Source: Flavobacterium sp. CFS9
GTDB lineage: Bacteria > Bacteroidota > Bacteroidia > Flavobacteriales > Flavobacteriaceae
Length of the DNA: 64,000 nucleotides
Direction: 5' to 3'
Assembly (NCBI RefSeq): GCF_041154745.1
Contig: NZ_AP031573.1
Coordinates: 4,216,001 to 4,280,000 of the forward strand
Positions 8,650 through 15,687 of the stretch are shown piece by piece. The number at the start of each line of letters is the position of its first letter. Position 1 is the stretch's first letter. Made by a program: the position numbers and the translations under genes. The notes under the pieces were generated by a model. The model did no database searches. It was given only the letters and a program-made list of their open reading frames with translations, and was not told the origin of the DNA.

Positions 8650-10476
8650 CTATTTATACTCTACAATTCTTGGTTTAGCCAGTTCAAAACTTTGTAGACC
8701 AAAATCAGAGGTCTGAAAAGTATTGGTTTTAAAAACATTATCTCCCTGAAAAGGAATAGTAGGGTAGTAAGAAAGTGAAATCTGGAAGGAACTGAATACT
8801 AAGTAGTCATTATTGATCGACAAACCGAGGGTTATTTTTTGGTAGGCTTTATTTCTTCCAACGGCATCGTTTGGACCTCCTAATACAGCCAGTCCGTAAT
8901 TAAAGAACGGATTGATACGAAATCCCAGAAGAGCATAAGGAGAATAAGTTTGCGTTTGAAGAGACAGCACCACCTTATTTGTTCCATAGATCGCAGTATT
9001 AAACCCAGCCAAACCATTTTCTTCGTTAATATTAAGTTGATCTCCAATGATATTTTCCCGATTAGCACCTATAACGATGAACGGGTTTACAAACTGACGA
9101 AGTTTCCAGTCTCCGATGCGAAATAGCTTTGTAAAGTAATTGGATTCAAATGAGAAGGCCGTTTGGTAGGTTTTAGAATCATGAAAAAAAGTGCCGGCTT
9201 CCAGATTAGTACTAAAAAATCCCCAGCGGTGATAATTTCCAAAAGAGAACTGCGCTCCTGCATAAGGGCGCCATTGTTTGTTTTTGTATTGGTACCCTAA
9301 AGTAATTCCGTAGATTTTTCCAATGGGAACGTCCTCTGTCTGACCATTTCTAAAAATATAACTGTCTTTTATAAATTTGCGTCGGTTTAAACCAATTCCG
9401 CTTAAAATGAGTTTTTCATCAGAGTAAAAACGAGTAGGATCGTAGAGTTCCGTGGGAGCTTCAGTATAATTGACGTTCAGAAAACGTGCAGTTGCCACCA
9501 GGTTGGTGATACCCTCCTCATCCTGAGTTACCTTACTGGCATGTCCTGCCCAAAAGTCCTGAAAATTATTTTTAAAGGGTTGAAAAGCATACGATTTATC
9601 AGGTGCCTGCAAAGAGTCTTTTCTATAGTTCTGACCTAAATATGCACCGCCTGCCCACTTTGTTAAAGGGGAATAGAAAAGCCGTTCAATGTTGATGCTT
9701 TTCGTGTAGTTGTTATCAAGATCAATCTTGTAGTATAAAGTGGTTCCTATATAAGTATTTTTGATATTGGGAATGTTATAGCTTACTTCGTTGGCAGTAC
9801 GGCCATCTTTAAATCGGTTGGTATGTTTGTAGTCCAATTGCTGCCCCGTTCCAAAAAAGTCTTTTTCTTTAATTCCAAAAGACACCTGATTACCCGAAAT
9901 CGCAAACCTGGGAATGGTACTCCACGAGTCCAGAACTCTAATTGTTACATCAACTGAATCCGAAGCTACTCCGGTTATCTTATTCGTTATTCTTACAGCT
10001 GTCACATATCGTTGAGATCGTATCAAACGCTCGGATTCCTGCACTTTGTAGGTATCGTAAGGCGTATTTTTTTTAAAGAGCAATAGGTTGTAGATCGCTA
10101 TTTTTTTTGTTTTTAAATGCAGTCTGTTTCCCGTTCTTTCTCCCCAGTTTTTAGGCATCTTGGCAGTATCTGTAACTGAATGCCCGAAGGGATCAAGTGT
10201 TATAATATTAATGTTCCGAATGATTTTTCCACTAAAATCAGTGGTGTCGTTTTGTGCTACAATTTCTTTTTTTTGAGTCTTGTCTCCTCTGAAGAACAGT
10301 TTATGAAGGGTTTGAGTGAATTTATTTTTTTTAGAGTAATTTCTAATTCTTTGGTAAACTTCTGTGCTGTCTTTTTTAGTTTCTGCGTTTTTCTGTGGTG
10401 GATTAACCTGTGCATAGGCGCCTTGTAAGCAAAAGCATAATAGAATAAAAACGACTATTTTTTTATTTACAGACAT
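8650..10476 (-). CDS. Outer-membrane POTRA/beta-barrel protein (BamA/TamA-like fold)
   Basis: A 608-residue outer-membrane protein. I place the start at the ATG at 10476, which begins a signal peptide (M-S-V-N-K-K-I, ending A-Y-A-Q); the upstream ATG at 10527 would add 17 residues ahead of it. After a charged linker, about residues 85-190 look like one POTRA domain: R-N-I-N-I-I-T-L-D-P-F-G, then a segment around R-L-I-R-S-Q-R-Y-V and D-S-V-D-V-T-I-R-V-L-D. The rest is a series of amphipathic beta strands rich in aromatic residues, typical of a barrel, but it does not end in the usual terminal Phe. It belongs to the Omp85-like class; whether it inserts proteins, moves lipids or does something else is not known. 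Confidence 0.7.
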   Translation of the reverse strand: MSVNKKIVVFILLCFCLQGAYAQVNPPQKNAETKKDSTEVYQRIRNYSKKNKFTQTLHKLFFRGDKTQKKEIVAQNDTTDFSGKIIRNINIITLDPFGHSVTDTAKMPKNWGERTGNRLHLKTKKIAIYNLLLFKKNTPYDTYKVQESERLIRSQRYVTAVRITNKITGVASDSVDVTIRVLDSWSTIPRFAISGNQVSFGIKEKDFFGTGQQLDYKHTNRFKDGRTANEVSYNIPNIKNTYIGTTLYYKIDLDNNYTKSINIERLFYSPLTKWAGGAYLGQNYRKDSLQAPDKSYAFQPFKNNFQDFWAGHASKVTQDEEGITNLVATARFLNVNYTEAPTELYDPTRFYSDEKLILSGIGLNRRKFIKDSYIFRNGQTEDVPIGKIYGITLGYQYKNKQWRPYAGAQFSFGNYHRWGFFSTNLEAGTFFHDSKTYQTAFSFESNYFTKLFRIGDWKLRQFVNPFIVIGANRENIIGDQLNINEENGLAGFNTAIYGTNKVVLSLQTQTYSPYALLGFRINPFFNYGLAVLGGPNDAVGRNKAYQKITLGLSINNDYLVFSSFQISLSYYPTIPFQGDNVFKTNTFQTSDFGLQSFELAKPRIVEYK

Positions 10477-10585
10477 TATATAACTTTTTATCGGCTTAAA
10501 GGTTAATTTGTAGATGAATATAAGCAATTATTATCACTCTTTAAAACAATAGATTAGTATTTCGGTAAAGGCAATTTTGTTTATG

Positions 10586-10693
10586 GCGTTTCCCTCCGGG
10601 TCGGGCTGTACGCTAAATCTTTTGCAATAGGAGATTGGGGAGATGTAAAAAAGTGTAGGGATTGCAAAAGGATATCGCTGCCATCCCTAACGC
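10586..10693. repeat. Flavobacterial-type intergenic repeat with inverted inner arms
   Basis: This GC-richer stretch begins GCGTTTCCCTCCGGG and ends CCATCCCTAACGC, text I recall as a recurring intergenic repeat in Flavobacterium. Inner arms ATCTTTTGCAAT (10617-10628) and ATTGCAAAAGGAT (10661-10673) are inverted copies with one extra base. No gene is seen in this gap. Confidence 0.6.
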
Positions 10694-10750
10694 TTTGAGA
10701 AGAAAAAATATTTTGTTGAATAAAGTCTTATTAAGATTTAAGAGTTTGTC

Positions 10751-11281
10751 TTAATCAAAAAACTCCTTTTCTTCGTATTGAACCGGCATTATCGAAATTC
10801 CTTTTTGCAGGAGTAAATTATTGGGAAAAATAATCTTTTCGCCATCCTTTGTTTTTAAGTTCACATGAAAGGCGCTAATATCCTCAATTTCTGCTTCGAT
10901 TGGAAAGTCTTTATCATGAATTTTAATAGTATCTCCAATTCGGAAAGGAAAAGAAAAAAACAAAATCATTCCCGAAGTTATATTGCTCAAAATAGACCAC
11001 TGAGCAAACATAGCCACTCCAATTACAGTTGCAATAGAAGAAACTGTTATAAAAATATCTTTGGTTTCAACGCCCCAAATTACAATCAGACTAATCATTA
11101 CCAGTATATTCATGAGCAAATGAATGTACTTGATCACTAAATTGGTACGATGCTCCAATAACTGACTTGTACTGGCATAACGGCGAATTAGTTTCGCAAC
11201 AATAATACGCAACGCTATCAGAACGAGAATCAGTATTATGGTAGTTAAGATCTCCTGGCTATATTCTTTGAAAGAAAACAT
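10751..11281 (-). CDS. Small-conductance mechanosensitive channel (MscS family)
   Basis: A 176-residue inner-membrane channel of the MscS family, which opens under membrane tension to release solutes. Two N-terminal membrane helices (about 10-32 and 52-70) precede the pore helix region V-I-G-V-A-M-F-A-Q near residues 86-94 and the F-F-S-F-P-F-R-I-G-D-T-I-K-I block that begins the MscS beta domain. The protein stops soon after P-N-N-L-L-L, so it lacks most of the C-terminal vestibule of E. coli MscS (286 residues). Short forms like this are common. It is the last gene of the leftward cluster, 10 bases after maf. Confidence 0.85.
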   Translation of the reverse strand: MFSFKEYSQEILTTIILILVLIALRIIVAKLIRRYASTSQLLEHRTNLVIKYIHLLMNILVMISLIVIWGVETKDIFITVSSIATVIGVAMFAQWSILSNITSGMILFFSFPFRIGDTIKIHDKDFPIEAEIEDISAFHVNLKTKDGEKIIFPNNLLLQKGISIMPVQYEEKEFFD

Positions 11282-11291
11282 AAATAAATTT

Positions 11292-11876
11292 TTACACTAA
11301 AGTACTCAAATATTCATAAACTTTAGCTGTTGGCAATCCCATAACATTAGTATAAGAACCTTCGACTTTTGCAACTGCCATAAAACCAAACCATTCCTGA
11401 ATACCATAAGCTCCGGCTTTATCGTACGGCTTGTAATTTTCGATGTAGTACAAAATAGCTTCATCTGATAAATCATTAAATGTAACTTTTGTAATATCAT
11501 TCAACAGGGTAGAAGAGTTGTTGGTCTTAAAACAAACGGACGTGATCACTTCATGAGTAGTGTTGGATAATGACTTGATCATAGCAAAGGCTTCCTCGGC
11601 ATTTTTTGGTTTGCCTAGTGCTTTATTCTCATGCCAAACAATGGTATCACTGGTCACCAGAATTTCATTTTCATTTAGTTCACCTTCAAATGCACTGGCC
11701 TTTAACGCTGCCAGATAATCTGTGATTTCGACTGCTTTTAATTCAGGCGGATAGATTTCTTCTATGTCTTTTAACCTAATTTCGAAGTCAAGATCCAGGT
11801 CTTTAAAAAACTGCTGTCTGCGAGGCGATCCCGAAGCCAGAATTAAGGTATATTTTTTTAGTTTTTCTTTAAGCAT
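11292..11876 (-). CDS. maf: Maf-family nucleotide pyrophosphatase
   Basis: A 194-residue cytoplasmic protein of the Maf/YhdE family, which hydrolyses nucleoside triphosphates (dTTP/UTP or modified nucleotides) to the monophosphate and pyrophosphate. The signature S-G-S-P-R-R is at about residues 15-20, followed by the S-D-T-I-V-W and G-K-P-K-N motifs and the K-A-G-A-Y-G-I-Q-E-W segment that marks the dTTP/UTP type. The start overlaps the end of the upstream prenyltransferase gene by 8 bases, which implies translational coupling. Length is normal for the family. Confidence 0.93.
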   Translation of the reverse strand: MLKEKLKKYTLILASGSPRRQQFFKDLDLDFEIRLKDIEEIYPPELKAVEITDYLAALKASAFEGELNENEILVTSDTIVWHENKALGKPKNAEEAFAMIKSLSNTTHEVITSVCFKTNNSSTLLNDITKVTFNDLSDEAILYYIENYKPYDKAGAYGIQEWFGFMAVAKVEGSYTNVMGLPTAKVYEYLSTLV

Positions 11877-12795
11877 TGTACTTGATGTTTAAGGTGATAA
11901 CGAGAATGGATAAAATTCCGAAGAATAAAATTAGCTTTAAAACGGTACTTAAATGGTGAAATTCTTTTTGACTTTTCGCTCCAAATATTTTTACGATAAA
12001 ATACAATAAAGGAGCCAGAACAAATGCAAAAGCATACAATGCAGCGATAAAAAGATTATTCTCAACAAAATAGGTTTTGATATAAAGTAAACAAGAAATA
12101 AAAGGAATTATGGCAAGTCCCAAAGCTATTTTTGCGCTTCTGCTAATTCCAATAGCGATCGGTAATGTGTTCATCCCCTGATTGTAGTCGCCATTATGAT
12201 CCTCAATGTCTTTAACGATTTCCCGAATAAAATTAATCATAAAAGCAAATACAGCATAATCAGTTAAGATCGAGAAGAAACTCGCCATTTGCGCCTGATT
12301 CTCAGAATTTGTAGCAGGAAAAAGGTCGAAAATTCCAATAATCAATACACTTACCGAAAGCAATAAGGCCACAATAAAATTTCCCAGAACCATGATTTGT
12401 TTTAATGTTGTCGCATAAAAGTAAAGCAGCGAGGCAATTAAAATAAAAATCGAAGCAAACATCGGTCGCATAATGACATTAGACAAAAAGAATCCAATAG
12501 CAACTCCTGTAATATTGAGTCCAATATAAATGTTATAGGCTGTTGTTTCAGAAATTCCTTTACCAACTACAACATCAGCAGGTTTATTAATACTATCTGT
12601 TGCAACATCGTAAATGTTATTGATTACATAGCCCGCTGCTGCCAGTAAAACGGTACTTAGAACCAATAATCCGTATTGCCAGTCCGCTAAAGCTAAAGGA
12701 ATATTTTGCTGTTTTAGAAAGGCATAACGAAATAATAGCTGCATAAAAGCCAGCATGAGCAGGTTTTTGTATCGAATGAGTTTGAGGAATTTCAT
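11869..12795 (-). CDS. UbiA-family prenyltransferase
   Basis: A 308-residue inner-membrane enzyme of the UbiA superfamily with about eight or nine hydrophobic helices. The first Asp-rich motif N-N-I-Y-D-V-A-T-D is at residues 59-67, and a second, D-I-E-D-H-N-G-D-Y-N-Q-G, lies at about 197-208. These bind the Mg-diphosphate of a polyprenyl donor. Flavobacterial homologues are usually annotated as geranylgeranylglycerol-phosphate geranylgeranyltransferase, but the acceptor is not evident from the sequence. MenA is encoded separately at 33370, so this is not the menaquinone enzyme. It sits in a conserved-looking cluster with kdsC, DUF2520 and maf. Confidence 0.8.
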   Translation of the reverse strand: MKFLKLIRYKNLLMLAFMQLLFRYAFLKQQNIPLALADWQYGLLVLSTVLLAAAGYVINNIYDVATDSINKPADVVVGKGISETTAYNIYIGLNITGVAIGFFLSNVIMRPMFASIFILIASLLYFYATTLKQIMVLGNFIVALLLSVSVLIIGIFDLFPATNSENQAQMASFFSILTDYAVFAFMINFIREIVKDIEDHNGDYNQGMNTLPIAIGISRSAKIALGLAIIPFISCLLYIKTYFVENNLFIAALYAFAFVLAPLLYFIVKIFGAKSQKEFHHLSTVLKLILFFGILSILVITLNIKYNA

Positions 12796-12845
12796 TTTTT
12801 TTTAAGGTGCTAAGGTTCTGAGAGGCTGAGGGGCTAAGTTTTTTT

Positions 12846-12984
12846 GTGAGACGTAATTTGTGAGACGTAATTTGTGAGATGTGAGATGTGAGATGTGAGA
12901 TGTAAGATGTAAGATGTTGAATGTAATCATTAATCTGCAATCTAAAATCTAAAATCTAAGATCTACAATCTAAAATCTACAATC
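12846..12984. repeat. Two back-to-back heptamer arrays (GATGTGA-type and AATCTAA-type)
   Basis: The gap between the prenyltransferase and kdsC genes is almost wholly made of 7-bp units. First come degenerate then regular GATGTGA/GATGTAA copies (12846-12918), then AATCTAA/AATCTAC copies (12932-12984) that reach to within 2 bases of the kdsC stop codon. No gene is present; a minus-strand ORF at 12617-12940 is an artefact of the repeat. Confidence 0.8.
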
Positions 12985-12985
12985 C

Positions 12986-13513
12986 CTAGTCGTGTTTTCC
13001 GTTAAAATGTTCTGTCCATTTTCCCTGAACTTTCATTACTTGTTCGATTACGTCACGTGCGGCACCTTTTCCACCATTTACGTGTGAGATATAACGACAA
13101 ATATTCTTAATTTCCGGACTTGCATCTTGCGGACAAGTTGGTAAACCTACTAATTTCATAACATGAAAATCCGGGATATCATCGCCCATATATAAAACCT
13201 GTTCCGGTTGAATGTTATAAGTCTCCGTATATTCTGTAAAAGTTGCTACTTTGTCGGGAGTTCCTAAATGAATATCATTAATCCCTAAATTACGCAAACG
13301 CACACGAACGCCTTCGTTGCTTCCGCCTGAAATAATGCAGACATTGTAACCGCTTTCAACTGCTGCTTTCATCGCATAACCATCACGAATGTTCATGGTA
13401 CGAAGAATTTCTCCTTCATTGGTTACAAAAACGGAACTGTCGGTAAGTACACCATCAACATCAAAAACGAAAGTGGTGATGTCATTCATTATTTCTTTAT
13501 AATTTTTTGCCAT
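12986..13513 (-). CDS. KdsC-like HAD phosphatase (KDO-8-phosphate phosphatase type)
   Basis: A 175-residue protein of the small C0-type HAD phosphatases. The nucleophile motif D-V-D-G-V-L-T-D is at residues 18-25, followed by R-D-G-Y-A-M-K, then I-I-S-G-G and the final M-G-D-D-I-P-D motif. This is the pattern of KdsC, which removes phosphate from 3-deoxy-D-manno-octulosonate 8-phosphate in lipopolysaccharide synthesis. No other KDO gene is nearby, so the exact substrate is likely but not certain. It overlaps the upstream DUF2520 gene by 17 bases, suggesting coupled translation. Confidence 0.88.
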   Translation of the reverse strand: MAKNYKEIMNDITTFVFDVDGVLTDSSVFVTNEGEILRTMNIRDGYAMKAAVESGYNVCIISGGSNEGVRVRLRNLGINDIHLGTPDKVATFTEYTETYNIQPEQVLYMGDDIPDFHVMKLVGLPTCPQDASPEIKNICRYISHVNGGKGAARDVIEQVMKVQGKWTEHFNGKHD

Positions 13514-14258
13514 TATTTTGTATAGATTGAGTTAGTATTTTATAAATATTCTTTTGATTTTCATGGTTTAAATACTCTAAATGCGCTTCGATTGTAGAAG
13601 AATCTTTGCGTTTAGCAGGTCCGGTTTGAGCGTCAATCGGGTCTAGTGTATTTATTTTTTGAGCAGTTTCCTGTATTAAAGGTTTCAAAACGTCAAATGG
13701 CACCTGATGTTCTTTACAGATTTCCTGTCCGATTTGATACAGATGATTGGTGAAATTATTCACAAAAACGGCTGCAACATGCAGTGCCTTTCTTTGATTG
13801 GAATTAATAGGGGAAACGGACTGCGAAATGCTTTTGGCGGCTTTTTCCAAAACACGGAAATCAAAAGTGTTTTCGGCTTCCAGACAAATCGGAATTAATG
13901 AAAAGTCAACTGAGGCATTTTTAGAAAAGGTTTGAAGCGGATAAAAAACACCTCGACGATTTTTAATGTCCAAAGTCTCAATTGGAGCAGCTCCTGAGGT
14001 ATGAACCACAAGACGATTTTGAAAAGGCAGTTGTTTTGAAACTTCGGAAATTGCATTGTCTGAAATCGCGATAATATACAGATCAGCTTCCAGCAAAGAG
14101 TCAAAGTTATCTGTGATTTTTTCAAAACTTACCAAAGAAGCAAGGGCTTCCTTTTTTCTCGAAAACACCTGCACAATTTCTATTGCTTCACTTTTAGAGA
14201 AAGCCTTGATCAAATGCTGGGCAACATTTCCGGAACCAATAATTGTAATTCGAATCAT
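13497..14258 (-). CDS. Rossmann-fold / DUF2520 domain protein
   Basis: A 253-residue cytoplasmic protein. The N-terminus carries a dinucleotide-binding motif, I-I-G-S-G-N-V-A-Q-H-L at about residues 6-16, followed by a Rossmann-like domain. The C-terminal half has the DUF2520 pattern, including A-A-V-F-V-N-N-F-T-N-H-L-Y. Proteins with this layout resemble ketopantoate or pyrroline-5-carboxylate reductases but their reaction is unknown. It heads the leftward cluster and overlaps the kdsC-like gene. The predicted -7 box ends 5 bases before the start codon, so the mRNA may have almost no leader. Confidence 0.8.
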   Translation of the reverse strand: MIRITIIGSGNVAQHLIKAFSKSEAIEIVQVFSRKKEALASLVSFEKITDNFDSLLEADLYIIAISDNAISEVSKQLPFQNRLVVHTSGAAPIETLDIKNRRGVFYPLQTFSKNASVDFSLIPICLEAENTFDFRVLEKAAKSISQSVSPINSNQRKALHVAAVFVNNFTNHLYQIGQEICKEHQVPFDVLKPLIQETAQKINTLDPIDAQTGPAKRKDSSTIEAHLEYLNHENQKNIYKILTQSIQNNGKKL

Positions 14259-14262
14259 AGCG

Positions 14263-14270
14263 CAAAATTA
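14263..14270 (-). promoter_or_regulatory. Predicted -7 box directly before the DUF2520 start
   Basis: The minus strand reads TAATTTTG, matching TAnnTTTG, and ends 5 bases before the ATG at 14258. This would put the transcription start at or next to the start codon. No -33 TTTG is visible at 19-21 bases. Confidence 0.4.
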
Positions 14271-14403
14271 GCATTATTTTTTTTAAAGAGTAATCATTTT
14301 AGGTAAAGAGGTTTAAAATTTCAGAATTCAATTGTCCTCTCAAAAAAAGCTGATAAGTAAGGTAAATATTGATAATTAATGCTTAAAAAATCATTTTAAG
14401 AAC

Positions 14404-14411
14404 TAAATTTG
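14404..14411 (+). promoter_or_regulatory. Predicted -7 box of the coiled-coil secreted protein gene
   Basis: TAAATTTG matches TAnnTTTG, 28 bases before the ATG at 14439. The -33 region is only weakly matched. Confidence 0.45.
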
Positions 14412-14438
14412 AAAAATAAAAACTGATAATAAAAAGAA

Positions 14439-15392
14439 ATGAAAAAAACATTTACAACACTTGCACTATTATTTATAAGTGGAGTATCCTTTGCACAACA
14501 AATAGGAAGTGGATTTGGACCAAGTATTTCCAATTTTACTACAGATTTAAAATCTGGTGTTTATTCAGGTCTAAATCCTGTGGGCATGACTTTAGATAAT
14601 AGTTATACCGGCTGGCAGCATTTGTTTGTACTTAGACATGATAATCCGGATAATAATCATCAGTTACAAATTGCATCCTCATTTAGTACGAATGATAGAT
14701 TGTTTTTTAGAAAAATAGCAGTTTTAGGAAGTTTATCGTCATCAAATCCTTCTTGGGTAGAAGTGGCAACACGAGGGGCCAATATTTTTACAGGAGATCA
14801 GGCTGTTAATGGTGGAATTTCGAGCTCAGCTTCAGGAGATTTAGGAGGGTATTTAAGTTTAGTAAATTATTCAAAAACATCTCCTTCAACTGCTACGAGA
14901 TGGACTATATATAACATGACAGGCCCTTATGGAAACAGTTTGCAATTTTGGGCATATGATAATTTAAGTTGTGCTGGAGGTTTATGTAGTAATCGATTTA
15001 CCATAATGGATAACGGAAATGTTGGTATTGGAACAACAACTCCTCAAAACAAGTTAGATGTAAACGGAACAATTCACTCAAAAGAAGTAAAAGTCGATAT
15101 GATTGGCTGGTCAGATTTTGTTTTTAAAAAAGAGTATGATTTACCTACATTGGCTGAAGTTGAAAAGCACATTAAAGAGAAAGGACATTTAGAAAATATT
15201 CCTAGTGAGAAAGAAGTTTTGGAAAACGGAATCAGTCTGGGAGAAATGAATGCTAAACTTTTACAGAAAATTGAAGAGTTGACATTATATTCCATTCAGC
15301 AATCAAAAGAGATTGAACTACTTAAAGAAGAGAATAAATCATTTAAAACACTGGCAGAAAGACTTTCTAAAATTGAACAAAAAGTTAAGTAA
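14439..15392 (+). CDS. Secreted protein with GIGTxxP motif and C-terminal coiled coil
   Basis: A 317-residue protein with a signal peptide (cleavage after V-S-F-A). The mature part is Ser/Gly/Asn-rich and beta-like. Near residue 192 it has M-D-N-G-N-V-G-I-G-T-T-T-P-Q-N-K-L-D-V-N-G, a motif found in many Bacteroidota surface proteins and related to tail-fibre/adhesin stalks. A short domain follows (Y-D-L-P-T-L-A-E-V-E-K-H-I), and then a coiled coil from about residue 265 to the end. This suggests a trimeric fibrous surface protein. There is no T9SS sorting domain, so how it is anchored is unclear. A smaller protein with the same motif lies at 29264. Confidence 0.65.
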   Translation: MKKTFTTLALLFISGVSFAQQIGSGFGPSISNFTTDLKSGVYSGLNPVGMTLDNSYTGWQHLFVLRHDNPDNNHQLQIASSFSTNDRLFFRKIAVLGSLSSSNPSWVEVATRGANIFTGDQAVNGGISSSASGDLGGYLSLVNYSKTSPSTATRWTIYNMTGPYGNSLQFWAYDNLSCAGGLCSNRFTIMDNGNVGIGTTTPQNKLDVNGTIHSKEVKVDMIGWSDFVFKKEYDLPTLAEVEKHIKEKGHLENIPSEKEVLENGISLGEMNAKLLQKIEELTLYSIQQSKEIELLKEENKSFKTLAERLSKIEQKVK

Positions 15393-15398
15393 AGTTTA

Positions 15399-15511
15399 GC
15401 CACAGATTATACGGATTGTAATGATTTTGTTGATTTGTTTAGAAAGTACGTACTGTACTAAATAAAGCTTGCTAAAAGAATAAATCTTTTTTTAATCCTG
15501 TAATCTGTGGC
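15399..15511. repeat. Intergenic element with imperfect inverted arms
   Basis: Arms GCCACAGATTATACGGATT (15399-15417) and AATCCTGTAATCTGTGGC (15494-15511) are inverted copies apart from one indel and one mismatch. The element starts 6 bases after the stop at 15392, so it may act as the 3' end of that transcript. No gene is seen in 15393-15687. Confidence 0.7.
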
Positions 15512-15627
15512 ATAAAAAAACAGATTCATGTACTGAATTATTGATTTGTAAGATTAAGCGTATATTTTTTTAAAAAATGATTTGATTTACTAATTTATAT
15601 TTGGTTTTTATTAACAAATTACAGCCG

Positions 15628-15656
15628 TTGCAAATCAACATTTTTAAGTATTTTTG
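15628..15656 (+). promoter_or_regulatory. Predicted promoter of ccsBA
   Basis: A TTG at 15628-15630 (-33) and TATTTTTG at 15649-15656 (-7, TAnnTTTG) are separated by 18 bases, close to the Bacteroidota consensus. The box ends 31 bases before the ATG at 15688. Confidence 0.55.
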
Positions 15657-15687
15657 TGCCACTTTTATACAATGTAATTCCTTAAAA

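Noticed and set aside
12617..12940. Minus-strand ORF of 107 codons beginning in heptamer repeats
   Set aside because: Its first third is a translation of the 7-bp array (S-H-L-T-S-H-I pattern) and the rest overlaps the prenyltransferase gene in another frame.
15601..15687. N-terminal extension of ccsBA from a TTG
   Set aside because: It overlaps the predicted promoter at 15628-15656 and places 29 extra residues ahead of the natural membrane-protein start.
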